The notes under the pieces: model-generated
Database searches by the model: none
Told to the model about the DNA's origin: nothing
Seen by the model: only the letters and a program-made list of their open reading frames with translations
Assembly: GCA_013289175.1 (NCBI GenBank)
Contig: JABDAN010000014.1
Coordinates: forward strand, 1,229 to 55,644
From: Bacteroidota bacterium
Lineage (GTDB): Bacteria; Bacteroidota; Bacteroidia; Chitinophagales; Chitinophagaceae
DNA: 54,416 nt
Reading direction: 5' to 3'
Shown: positions 28,355 to 36,756 of the stretch, piece after piece
How positions within the stretch are numbered: position 1 is the first letter of the stretch
Layout of the letters: every line of letters begins with the position of its first letter
Translations under genes and position numbers: made by a program

Positions 28355-28487
28355 CAATGGATGTTGTTGGAATTTGGAGGTGAACCGGGTTTTTTGAGCA
28401 TTTCTGATGAATTTCCCCGATTGCGGGAGAATCTTCCAACCAGCATCCCCATTTTTGCTGGTACAACAATTGAATGACGGGACTCAT

Positions 28488-29570
28488 ATGAAATTATATA
28501 CCTGCAGCAACTGTCATAGTCTTATATATTTTGAAAACAACGTATGCCTTCACTGTGGATATACGCTTGGATTTGATGCGGTGAGTCTTTCGATGCTAAC
28601 CCTGGTTTTGGAGAAGGACAATTTATTTTCCGATAGTGTACGTAAGCAGGAGAAGTTTCATTTCTGTAAAAATGCAGAGTTTGGAACCTGTAACTGGATC
28701 ATACCCGTCGCTGAGCATTCAGCCTATTGTCAGGCCTGTGACTTAAACCGGATCATTCCGGATTTAACCAAGAATGAAAACCTGAAAAGGTGGAAAAATA
28801 TCGAGATCGCTAAACACCGGCTCGTATACTCCCTTTTGCGACTGCGGTTGCCAGTCCAAAAGAAAATCGGCGAGGAAGAGACAGGTATTGCCTTTGATTT
28901 TATGGCCGATACCTCTCCAAAGGAAAAAATAATGACCGGCCATGACAATGGGATTATCACCTTAAATATTGAAGAAGCCGATGAAGCCGAACGGGTCAAA
29001 CACAAATTGGATCTCGGCGAGCGGTACCGGACCCTACTTGGGCATTTTCGGCATGAGATCGGTCACTATTACTGGGAGGTATTCAGCAAGGATCCAGACT
29101 TCATAGAGAAATACCGGTCTCTTTTTGGAGATGAACAAAAAGATTATGCGGAGGCGCTTAAAATATATTATCAAAATGGAGCGCCAGCTGACTGGAGCGA
29201 ACATTTCATCAGCCCGTATGCGACCTCACATTCCTGGGAGGATTGGGCAGAGACCTGGGCACATTATCTGCATTTGATGGATACCCTGGAAACTGCCTTT
29301 TCCTTTGGAATCCGGATCCAACCCGAAACGGTTCAGAATACAAAAGGTATTCAAGCCAGTATCCAGCAGGATCCTTATGATATGGAGGATTTCAAGCAAA
29401 TCATGAAATGGTGGTTGCCCCTGACTTTTGCGCTGAACAGTCTAAGCCGCGGGATGGGTTACGGGGATTTCTATCCTTTTGTCATCTCCGAAGCAGTCGT
29501 GAATAAACTTCAATTTATCCATGAGCTCTGCCTGAAAAATGCAGGCAATACCCGTTTTCCGCGGTGGTAA
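28488..29570 (+). CDS. Zinc-binding metallopeptidase with double zinc ribbon
   Basis: A 360-aa protein. The ATG at 28488 starts directly before the first zinc ribbon (C6-x2-C9, C20-x2-C23); a second cysteine set follows (C60, C68, C81, C84). The catalytic zincin motif HEIGH is at residues 189-193 in HFRHEIGHYYWEV, with a further conserved acidic block WEDWAETWAHYLH (250-262) likely giving the third metal ligand. This matches the putative zinc-binding metallopeptidase family (Peptidase_Mx type) found beside ATP-grasp/alpha-E/transglutaminase genes. No signal peptide, so cytoplasmic. It lies 133 bp after the transglutaminase gene on the same strand. It may process the product or a tagged protein. 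Confidence 0.85.
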   Translation: MKLYTCSNCHSLIYFENNVCLHCGYTLGFDAVSLSMLTLVLEKDNLFSDSVRKQEKFHFCKNAEFGTCNWIIPVAEHSAYCQACDLNRIIPDLTKNENLKRWKNIEIAKHRLVYSLLRLRLPVQKKIGEEETGIAFDFMADTSPKEKIMTGHDNGIITLNIEEADEAERVKHKLDLGERYRTLLGHFRHEIGHYYWEVFSKDPDFIEKYRSLFGDEQKDYAEALKIYYQNGAPADWSEHFISPYATSHSWEDWAETWAHYLHLMDTLETAFSFGIRIQPETVQNTKGIQASIQQDPYDMEDFKQIMKWWLPLTFALNSLSRGMGYGDFYPFVISEAVVNKLQFIHELCLKNAGNTRFPRW

Positions 29571-29588
29571 AAAATTTCGAGCCATCGA

Positions 29589-30734
29589 CTAAGCAATCCA
29601 GGGTAAATAATTGTCTTTGGAGATACTGGTAAAATCCGCTTCGGGATATATTTTTGAAAATGCCATGGGCACTTTCACCTTTTTACTTGGAGAATATTTA
29701 AACTCATATCCACTAATCTTGCCATCTTTCACCTCAATAAGATCCACTTCCTGCAGGTTGTAATTTCTCCAGAAAAAATATTGGATATTATTTTTTTCAT
29801 ATTCATTTTTTTTCCTTCTTTCTGAAAGCAAATAGTTTTCCCAAAGCGCGCCAATATCGTTTCGTAAAACTGGTAACTTAAAGTTGTTGATAATCGCATT
29901 TCTTATTCCATTATCGAAAAAGTACCATTTCGCTCCTTTGGATATTTCTTTTCTCGCATTGGTGCTATATGCACCTAATTTATAAATTATAAATACTTTA
30001 GAAAGTAAATCCAGATAATTTTCAATTGTATTTCTATTCAGGCCTAATTGCGTAGCCAATTCCGAATAGGATACTTCATTCCCCATTTGAAAAGCAATAA
30101 GCCTCAGTAATCTCGCAATTTTGTCTGAGCTTCTGATGCCTTCAAAAGCTAATATATCTTTTAAGAGATAGGATTGAACCAAGTTTTGAAGGTATGCTCC
30201 CTTTTCCTGTACTGTTGGCAGATTGAACAATTCCGGATAGCTGCCAAATATGAGTCGTTCTTCCAAATTTTGATTGGTTTCTATGGCATTCTCTTGTGTT
30301 CTGAGTTCCAGTTGAGCCAAAGGATATAAGTTAAATCGTATTTGTCTTCCTGTTAAAGGTTCTCCCGCTTTATTGAGTAAGTCAAAAGAGGAAGATCCTG
30401 TTGCGATGATGGTGAGTTCCGGTATATTGTCAATCATTAACTTTAGGATGGCACCTATTTCAGGTATAGCCTGTGCTTCATCTATGATTAGCAGGTTTGC
30501 GTTTCCTATGATTCTTTTGTAATTGGAAATAGAGCGATTAATGAGCAGCTCTTGCGCATCAAAATCTTCACCATTTAATAGGAGGCTTTTGTTTTTATAT
30601 TGGGATTGAATTTCATGAATCAAAACGGTTTTCCCAGTCCTTCGAGTTCCGAAAATCAGGATGACTTTATTTAAGGAAGGATTGCTAATAAGGGTTTCAA
30701 TGACCTCTTGTATTGATCTCGTTAGTATTTTCAT
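29589..30734 (-). CDS. AAA ATPase with DUF4143 domain
   Basis: A 381-aa ATPase. Walker A is GTRRTGKT (29-36), Walker B is LLIIDEAQ (81-88), with a sensor-like IIATGSSSFDLL segment. The C-terminal DUF4143 part contains a winged-helix-like YSELATQLGLNRNTIENYLD and a restriction-endonuclease-like EVDLIEVKDG...GYEFKYS pattern (D then ExK). Such single-gene ATPases are patchily distributed and of uncertain function, possibly defence or toxin-antitoxin linked. The gene is visibly richer in A/T than all its neighbours (runs such as ATTATTTTT, many Ile/Asn/Lys codons ending in A/T) and separates the two halves of the ATP-grasp system, which suggests recent acquisition. Stop codons of this gene and the metallopeptidase are 18 bp apart. 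Confidence 0.85.
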   Translation of the reverse strand: MKILTRSIQEVIETLISNPSLNKVILIFGTRRTGKTVLIHEIQSQYKNKSLLLNGEDFDAQELLINRSISNYKRIIGNANLLIIDEAQAIPEIGAILKLMIDNIPELTIIATGSSSFDLLNKAGEPLTGRQIRFNLYPLAQLELRTQENAIETNQNLEERLIFGSYPELFNLPTVQEKGAYLQNLVQSYLLKDILAFEGIRSSDKIARLLRLIAFQMGNEVSYSELATQLGLNRNTIENYLDLLSKVFIIYKLGAYSTNARKEISKGAKWYFFDNGIRNAIINNFKLPVLRNDIGALWENYLLSERRKKNEYEKNNIQYFFWRNYNLQEVDLIEVKDGKISGYEFKYSPSKKVKVPMAFSKIYPEADFTSISKDNYLPWIA

Positions 30735-31055
30735 ATATGATACTCAATCTATTAGCGAAAATACTGTAAAAATTATACTTATATTGAATAAATTACTAGT
30801 AATTTTATTTATATACTGAAGTATTTACTAAATATTACATAAGACATTGATTTGCATGCATTTATATTGGCTGGCTTTTCCTATTTAGGATCATAGGATC
30901 ATTTAGTACCGTATTTGATCACGAACAATATAAGCATCGAAATTTCATAACCAGGCTATGCAATTGGTTCAACAAATGGAAAAAAGTCAATAAAATGGCG
31001 TTCCAAATTTTTTAGATGCATACCAGCTGACAAGCAGTTCTCAATTAAAGTAAAG
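30735..31055. other. AT-rich intergenic region behind the ATPase gene
   Basis: 321 bases with no credible gene. The first 120 bases next to the ATPase start are almost all A/T and probably hold its promoter; TATTTTCG (one mismatch to TAnnTTTG) occurs about 25 bases before the ATG on the minus strand. The rest is of mixed composition up to the stop of the DUF2126 gene. No terminal repeats marking an insertion were recognised. Confidence 0.45.
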
Positions 31056-34000
31056 TCAGCCCTTCGGCCGGTGACTTCTACGCATATCCAGGGTATACAC
31101 ATATTCTTTGTTGATTTCCGAAACCGGCGCATCAAAATAATAGGGCAGCCTGTTTTGATCGATATAACGGGCAACCTGGGAAAAGTATGGCGCGGGACGC
31201 AGTACGCCTGGTGTATGGGAAGTATCACCAAAACGGTTTACTCTTCTGGATTCTGCTTCATTGGCATTGATGGGGAAACGGTCGTAACTCCTCCCTCCGG
31301 GGTGGGCCACATAATAAGTGCAGCCTCCGATGGACCGACTGTTCCAGGTATCTATGATGTCCAACGTGATGGGCGTATCCACTCCAATGGTGGGATGCAA
31401 AGCCGACGGTGGCTGCCAGGCCCGATAACGGATACCACAAACATATTCTTCCTTAACGCCGGTTTCTCTCAAGGGAACCCGGTTACCGTTACAAAGTAAG
31501 AGATAGCGTGCACCGTTGAATCCTTTTAATTTTACCTGAATTCTCTCCAGGGACGAATCCACATAACGCGCTGTGCCGGTACTGGACATTTCTTCTCCCA
31601 GGACATGCCAGGGCTCGATGCCCATTCTTACTTCCATTTCAATACCCTCTATCCTTACCGTGCCATAATGCGGAAAACGGAATTCAAAAAAGGGATCGAA
31701 CCAACTCATCTGGAATGGATATCCGGCCCGGTTCAAATCATGCACAACAGCCTGCATATCCTCCTGGACAAAATGGGAGAGCATAAATTTATCGTGCAAC
31801 GCGGTTCCCCACCTGACCAGGTCATGTTTGTATGGATTCCTCCAGAATTTGGCGATCAAGGCGCGGATCAGCAACATCTGAAGCAAACTCATCTGTTTAT
31901 GTGGGGGCATGTCAAAGGCCCGCAGCTCCAGAATGCCCAGTTGGCCGGAAGAGGAATCAGGAGAATATAATTTATCAATACAAAATTCAGAACGGTGGGT
32001 ATTGCCGGTGATATCGGTAAGCAGGTGACGGAATATGCGGTCAACGAGATAAAAAGGAACGAATCCATTTTCAGGAACCTGGGAGAAGGCAATCTCCATC
32101 TCATACAATTTTTCATCCCTTCCTTCATCAATGCGTGGTGCCTGGCTGGTGGGCCCGATAAAGGCACTGGAAAATAAATAGGAGAGCCCAGGATGGTGCT
32201 GCCAGTAGGCCACGAGACTCGCCAGTAAATCGGGTCTTCTCAACAGTGGACTGTCGGAAGGCTTGGCGCCTCCGACGGTTATATGATTTCCGCCACCGGT
32301 ACCGGTATGACGTCCATCCAGCATAAATTTCTCTGTTCCCAGGCGTGCCAGAAAAGCCTGATCATATAAGGTATCGATGTTGTAGACGAGTTCTTTCCAG
32401 CTCCCAGAGGGATGAATGTTTACTTCAATCACACCCGGATCCGGAGATACGACCAGCCGTTCCATGCGATAGTCCCGGGGAGGTTCGTATCCTTCAATGC
32501 GAACAGGAATGTTCAGGCTTTCGGCCGTCGCTTCTACGGAAGCCACCAGATCCAGATAGTGTTCCAGATAATCAGTGGGGGGCAGAAAAACATGGATGAT
32601 TCCTTCCCGGGCTTCTACACAAAGGGTGGTTTTGATAACCGGGATCTCATAGAGTGGTTTAATCTGTTCCTCCTCAATGACTTTTTTCTTTTCAAGGTCT
32701 TTTTTTTCGGGCGGTTTTTCCTGAAATTTTATTTTTTGTTTCTTAACCGGATGCTCGAAAACCAAGCCGTAGCGTCCGGTAATCGTTTCATGGTAATTTT
32801 CCAGTTCGGGCAGCTCTTCAAATAAACTGCGCTCTACTTTTTGTGGCTCATTTTCCTTTGCAACGGCAGGCAGGGAATCCAGGGGAAGACGCAGTCCCAT
32901 GGGCGAATTGCCGGGAATGAGGAAAAGATTGCGCCTATTCAATACCCATTTACAACTCTGCCATTTGTTGTTGTCATAATTCCATTTAAGAGGCAAAGTA
33001 TATCCGGCCGGATTATCCAGGCCGGAATCCAGGAGGGAAGAAAGCGTTCTTCTCTCAATGGAATTTTTAAGATCGGTTCTTAAGGGATCTACATTGGCTG
33101 GCAGCTTTCCTTCAGACCATAAAAAATAAAAAATGTCTTCGTAGGCCACCGCAACGTTTTCTTCACTCACCGCCAGGTGTTTGGCCATTTCTTTGGCGAA
33201 CCGTTCGGCATCGGCGTATGTATATTTTTTTTCTATCGCTTCGTGGGCTACCAGTCGCAGATTTTTCCAGATCGGGCAACGATCCTTTCTCCAGAACAAT
33301 CCATACTGCCAGCGGGGAAGGGGTTCCCCCGGATACCATTTTCCCAATCCGTAGTGAATCATACCCTCTGGACCGAACTGCTCCCGAAGTCTAAAAATCA
33401 GATCGTGCGAACGAATCCTCTTTTCGGGACCATCGGCTGCTGTATTCCACTGAGCCGATTCCATATCGTCCACTGAAACAAAAGTAGGCTCGCCTCCCAT
33501 CGTCATGCGCAGATCTCCCTGCAGGAGATCCTCATCGACCTTCAACCCGGTTGCATGGATCGCAGCCCATTGTTCTTCGCTATAGGGTTTGGTTACGCGT
33601 GGATCTTCGTGAATGCGTGTCACGGTATTTGAAAAAGAGAATGTTGTTTCGCAAGGATCTGAAGCACCCACCACCGGAGCGGCACTGACATAATCCGGGG
33701 TACAGGCCAGGGGTATATGGCCTTCAGCAGCAAACAAGCCGGAAGTAGGATCCAATCCTATCCAGCCAGCACCGGGCACATACACTTCCGTCCATGCGTG
33801 CAGATCCGTAAAATCCTTTTCCGGTCCCGAGGGGCCGTCAAGGGATTTCAAGTCAGCCGTCAGCTGAACCAAATAACCCGACACAAAGCGGGCAGCCAGA
33901 CCCAGGTGGCGGAAAACCTGCACGCCCAACCAGGCAGAATCACGACAGGATCCCAGCGCAAGTTCTAGGGTCTCTTCACAGCTTTGAACACCGACTTCCA

Positions 34001-34484
34001 TTCGGATATTGTAGTGAATATCCTGATTTAATTTGCGGTTGATATAGACCAGGAAATCGTTGATGGTTTTTTTGCTCCGATCCAGTCCGGCAATCCATTG
34101 TTTCAACAGGGGGCCATCCTCTTTTATTTCCAGGTAAGGAATTAATTCACTTTGTAGTTGTTTGGTATATTGGAAGGGAAAATTTTCTGCATATTCTTCC
34201 ACGAAAAAATCAAAGGGATTGATCACCGTCAGGTTGGCAATCACTTCTACTTCTATACTCAGTTCCTTTGTTTTTTCAGGAAACACTACCCGTGCCTGAT
34301 AATTTCCAAAAGGATCCTGCTGCCAGTTGATAAAATGGTCCTTGGGAGAAACCTGGAAAGAATAAGATTCTATATGGGTTCTGCTATGGGCTGCGGGGCG
34401 AAGGCGGAATATATGCGGTGACAGGGAAACATACCGGTCGTAAGAATAAGTCGTTCTGTGATTGATCGCAACACGTATGGCCAT
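31056..34484 (-). CDS. Transglutaminase-DUF2126 fusion protein
   Basis: A 1142-aa cytoplasmic protein. Residues 1-260 form a second transglutaminase-like domain with the same beta-rich N-terminus (VAINHRTTYSYDRYVSLSPH) and an intact triad: C180 in LGSCRDSAWL, H229 in DLHAW, D245 in GLDPTSG. DUF2126 begins near DLRMTMGGEPTFVSVDD (324-340) and continues to the end, with the conserved HTGTGGGNHITVGGA and later FIGPTSQAPRIDEGR blocks. DUF2126 has been predicted by comparative genomics to be a COOH-NH2 ligase of the glutamine-synthetase-like fold. The gene is therefore the second ligase of the ATP-grasp/alpha-E system but is on the opposite strand here. The length of about 1100 aa is normal for the fused form. 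Confidence 0.9.
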   Translation of the reverse strand: MAIRVAINHRTTYSYDRYVSLSPHIFRLRPAAHSRTHIESYSFQVSPKDHFINWQQDPFGNYQARVVFPEKTKELSIEVEVIANLTVINPFDFFVEEYAENFPFQYTKQLQSELIPYLEIKEDGPLLKQWIAGLDRSKKTINDFLVYINRKLNQDIHYNIRMEVGVQSCEETLELALGSCRDSAWLGVQVFRHLGLAARFVSGYLVQLTADLKSLDGPSGPEKDFTDLHAWTEVYVPGAGWIGLDPTSGLFAAEGHIPLACTPDYVSAAPVVGASDPCETTFSFSNTVTRIHEDPRVTKPYSEEQWAAIHATGLKVDEDLLQGDLRMTMGGEPTFVSVDDMESAQWNTAADGPEKRIRSHDLIFRLREQFGPEGMIHYGLGKWYPGEPLPRWQYGLFWRKDRCPIWKNLRLVAHEAIEKKYTYADAERFAKEMAKHLAVSEENVAVAYEDIFYFLWSEGKLPANVDPLRTDLKNSIERRTLSSLLDSGLDNPAGYTLPLKWNYDNNKWQSCKWVLNRRNLFLIPGNSPMGLRLPLDSLPAVAKENEPQKVERSLFEELPELENYHETITGRYGLVFEHPVKKQKIKFQEKPPEKKDLEKKKVIEEEQIKPLYEIPVIKTTLCVEAREGIIHVFLPPTDYLEHYLDLVASVEATAESLNIPVRIEGYEPPRDYRMERLVVSPDPGVIEVNIHPSGSWKELVYNIDTLYDQAFLARLGTEKFMLDGRHTGTGGGNHITVGGAKPSDSPLLRRPDLLASLVAYWQHHPGLSYLFSSAFIGPTSQAPRIDEGRDEKLYEMEIAFSQVPENGFVPFYLVDRIFRHLLTDITGNTHRSEFCIDKLYSPDSSSGQLGILELRAFDMPPHKQMSLLQMLLIRALIAKFWRNPYKHDLVRWGTALHDKFMLSHFVQEDMQAVVHDLNRAGYPFQMSWFDPFFEFRFPHYGTVRIEGIEMEVRMGIEPWHVLGEEMSSTGTARYVDSSLERIQVKLKGFNGARYLLLCNGNRVPLRETGVKEEYVCGIRYRAWQPPSALHPTIGVDTPITLDIIDTWNSRSIGGCTYYVAHPGGRSYDRFPINANEAESRRVNRFGDTSHTPGVLRPAPYFSQVARYIDQNRLPYYFDAPVSEINKEYVYTLDMRRSHRPKG

Positions 34485-34812
34485 ATGAGAAAAATTGACT
34501 CTTTAAATAGCCAGGCAATCGTTCATCCTGAAATCAGCAAGGAGGATGAAGATAGATAATTATCTGATTAGATGGAAATTAAGCCGAAAATATCCAGCGG
34601 CGGCTGAGAGAACCTTACATCAAAAATTTCTGAATATATCAATCCGTAATTTTTTTAGGGGAATTCGATAATCCCAGCGGAATTTTTAGGGATTTCTGCA
34701 AAAAAAAAGGGGCCGACGGGTGCTAATAATGGTTTTAGCTGCCTTCAACCCACAGGGTATACATAATTACTGGATTTTAATAAATCCCTTCGGTGCAAAG
34801 TAATAAGCCGTT

Positions 34813-34842
34813 TTGATCCGGCATTTCTTGCTGTTAGGTTTG
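34813..34842 (+). promoter_or_regulatory. Bacteroidota-type promoter of the diiron oxygenase-PAP2 operon
   Basis: TTTTG ends at 34815 (TTG at 34813-34815), a 19-bp spacer follows, then TAGGTTTG at 34835-34842, an exact TAnnTTTG -7 element. Spacing and both boxes fit the Bacteroidota housekeeping sigma consensus. Transcription would start near 34848, leaving a leader of about 28 bases before the ATG at 34876. This also rules out the in-frame TTG at 34813 as translation start, since it is part of the -33 box. Confidence 0.6.
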
Positions 34843-34871
34843 TTTAGAAACATTTCACAAACCAATCTAAC
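34833..34871 (+). promoter_or_regulatory. Imperfect dyad across the -7 box and start site
   Basis: GTTAGGTTTG (34833-34842) is mirrored by CAAACC (34858-34863) and CTAAC (34867-34871) with a small bulge. The dyad covers the -7 box and the presumed start site, so it could be an operator or a leader hairpin. No regulator gene lies nearby to assign it to. Confidence 0.35.
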
Positions 34872-34875
34872 AGAA

Positions 34876-35757
34876 ATGAATTACGAAGAGCAAATCCAAA
34901 GACTCGTCTCCATCAGCAAAACCAAACCGTTGTTGCCGGAAAATTATGTTCCCTGGGAGACACCAATAGATCAAAAGGAATTGTTCATGCCCGATGAGCT
35001 CGTGTCTTTGTACGGGTTACCGGAATTTGATTTGCTTACTGGTCAGCAAAAAAGGGAAATCAGCAGACATGAAATCGTTCAGGTCATGTATTCTTATGCC
35101 TGGAGTGAAAGCCTGCTTTGCCTTTTTTTGAACCGATATATTTTGTCTTTGAAGACCCGCCAGGTCGAGTACCAATTTCTCCTCCGGGAACTGATTGAGG
35201 AATTCCGGCATCAGGAAATGTTTTCCAAAGCCATAGAAAAACTGGATGGATCCGCCCTGGCTCCCACCCGCATGCATAAAATCATTGGCCAATTCACCGT
35301 CAGCAGACTGCCGCATGATATCACTTTCATGTGTTGTTTGGCCATCGAAATGCTGGCTGACCGTTACGGAGATTTGGTACGCAAAACGCCCCATATCTAT
35401 CCGGTCATTAAAAAACTGCTGGATCTGCACAATATAGAAGAGGCCAGGCATATCCTTTTTACCAAGCTCATGCTGGAAAAATATGTTTCGAAAGCCGGCT
35501 TTATAAAAAGAACCATTTACAGTTATACCATTTTGATCAATATATATTTTTTCCGGACCCTTTATGTGAAGGAACAAATCTACCAAAGAAGCGGCGTAGC
35601 CAATGCCCGCCACTTCTATGAAAAAGCAAACAGCAATTACAAGAAAATTTTCGGAAAGACCTGCCTGAATGATATCAAGGAATTTGTCCATGAAATCCAT
35701 GGATTTAACTGGGCGACGCGGTGGGCCTGGAGGATATTTTTAAAAGCAGAGATATGA
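34876..35757 (+). CDS. AurF-like diiron oxygenase
   Basis: A 293-aa helical protein of the diiron oxygenase family that includes AurF (p-aminobenzoate N-oxygenase). Ligand candidates occur in the expected order: E78 (AWSESL), E109 and H112 (EEFRH), E158 (AIEML), and E189 with H192 (EEARH), giving two ExxH-type helices plus two single glutamates. The N-terminal YVPWETPID and ELVSLYGLPE segments are typical of the family. AurF-like enzymes oxygenate amines or other unactivated positions; here the partners are acyl-condensing and lipid enzymes, so a fatty-acyl intermediate is a likely substrate. First gene of the operon; its stop overlaps the next ATG by 4 bp. Confidence 0.8.
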   Translation: MNYEEQIQRLVSISKTKPLLPENYVPWETPIDQKELFMPDELVSLYGLPEFDLLTGQQKREISRHEIVQVMYSYAWSESLLCLFLNRYILSLKTRQVEYQFLLRELIEEFRHQEMFSKAIEKLDGSALAPTRMHKIIGQFTVSRLPHDITFMCCLAIEMLADRYGDLVRKTPHIYPVIKKLLDLHNIEEARHILFTKLMLEKYVSKAGFIKRTIYSYTILINIYFFRTLYVKEQIYQRSGVANARHFYEKANSNYKKIFGKTCLNDIKEFVHEIHGFNWATRWAWRIFLKAEI

Positions 35758-36755
35758 AACACCCAACCAGCCGGATTACGGCCATCGCAGGCTATGCTCC
35801 TGAACGGATCGTACCAAACCAAGAAATTGAAAACTGGGTCAACGCAAACGAAGACCTGATTGGACCGGGTTCCATAGAACGTTTATTTGGCGTAAAGGAG
35901 CGTCGATATGCAAAATGCGGAGAACAGGTTTCAGACCTGGCTGTGCAGGCGGCCAATCAGATCCTCTCCCAGATAGATCCCTCGACGATCGACTGCCTCA
36001 TTTTTGCTGCCGCCAGCAGTGATTTGATTGAACCGGCCACGGCCAATATCATACAATCAAAACTGGGTCTGACCTGCGCCGCATTTGATGTAAAGAATGC
36101 CTGCAACAGTTTTGTTACTGCCCTGCATGTGGCCAATGCCTTCATCGTCTCGGGCAATTATAAAAAAGTTTTACTCGTAAATGGCGAAATCCTCAGCCAT
36201 GCCATCAAATTTAATTTGGAGGGTAAAGAAGAATTATCCAACCGCCTGGCAGCCTTGAGTTTGGGGGATGCAGGGGCTGCTGCCCTCATTGAATCTCCTA
36301 TTGACGACAGCGGCATATACAGCCAGAAGATGATTTCATTTGGACAGTATTGGAACCTCTGCGTGATTCTTGGGGGCGGATCCATGCATCCGCATGATGA
36401 ATCGAAAACTTATTTTGAAGGCAAGACCTCTGAAATGTTGCATGTTTTTATACAGAACAAGGGCAGGATTGCAGAGAAATGTCTGGAAGAAACCGGATGG
36501 AAACTGGCCGACATCGATCATTTCTTCATGCACCATGTTTCTAAGAAGACATTCGAAATCGTGGCAGGGGGCCTTGGGATCGGACCCGACAAATTTTATA
36601 ATGTGATCCAGGACCGCGGAAACATTGCCGCCGCTTCCATCCCTTACGCGATGAGTGATGCCAGCAAAAACAAGAAACTAAACAAAGGAGACAAGATCAT
36701 GCTGATTGGCCTGGCATCGGGCATCAGCATTTCCATCCAACTTATAATCTGGTAA
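35754..36755 (+). CDS. KAS III/OleA-like beta-ketoacyl synthase
   Basis: A 333-aa thiolase-superfamily enzyme. The FabH-type triad is complete: C117 in KNACNSF, H260 in FFMHHVS and N290 in DRGNIAAASIP. The glycine-rich GDAGAAALIE (171-180) and C-terminal IGLASGISISIQL are also normal. The ATG at 35754 overlaps the previous stop (ATGA) and is preferred to the frame extension from 35721. In this setting, with an AMP ligase and a 3-beta-HSD-like reductase downstream, it fits OleA, which condenses two acyl chains head-to-head into a 2-alkyl-3-keto acid. A FabH-like priming role or dialkylresorcinol-type synthesis (DarB) are alternatives, although no DarA is present. Confidence 0.85.
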   Translation: MKHPTSRITAIAGYAPERIVPNQEIENWVNANEDLIGPGSIERLFGVKERRYAKCGEQVSDLAVQAANQILSQIDPSTIDCLIFAAASSDLIEPATANIIQSKLGLTCAAFDVKNACNSFVTALHVANAFIVSGNYKKVLLVNGEILSHAIKFNLEGKEELSNRLAALSLGDAGAAALIESPIDDSGIYSQKMISFGQYWNLCVILGGGSMHPHDESKTYFEGKTSEMLHVFIQNKGRIAEKCLEETGWKLADIDHFFMHHVSKKTFEIVAGGLGIGPDKFYNVIQDRGNIAAASIPYAMSDASKNKKLNKGDKIMLIGLASGISISIQLIIW

Positions 36756-36756
36756 A

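Larger units (their letters stand above)
34485..34875. other. Divergent intergenic region before the lipid cluster
   Basis: 391 bases between the divergent DUF2126 gene and the diiron oxygenase gene. It contains no open frame of note. Its last 65 bases carry the promoter and an imperfect dyad described separately. The middle holds A/T-rich runs (TTTTTTTAG, eight adenines near 34700) without a convincing RNA or terminator. I saw no promoter box for the leftward DUF2126 gene. Confidence 0.5.

Noticed and set aside
32412..32825. 137-codon open frame on the plus strand
   Set aside because: Antisense to the well-supported DUF2126 gene; phenylalanine-rich shadow translation.
31056..34484. Idea that the two transglutaminase domains are a tandem duplication
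   Set aside because: They share layout and triad but are on opposite strands, differ strongly in sequence, and each has its known separate context in other genomes.
34813..34875. TTG start giving 21 extra residues to the diiron oxygenase
   Set aside because: The TTG is part of the -33 promoter element, and the family N-terminus fits ATG 34876.
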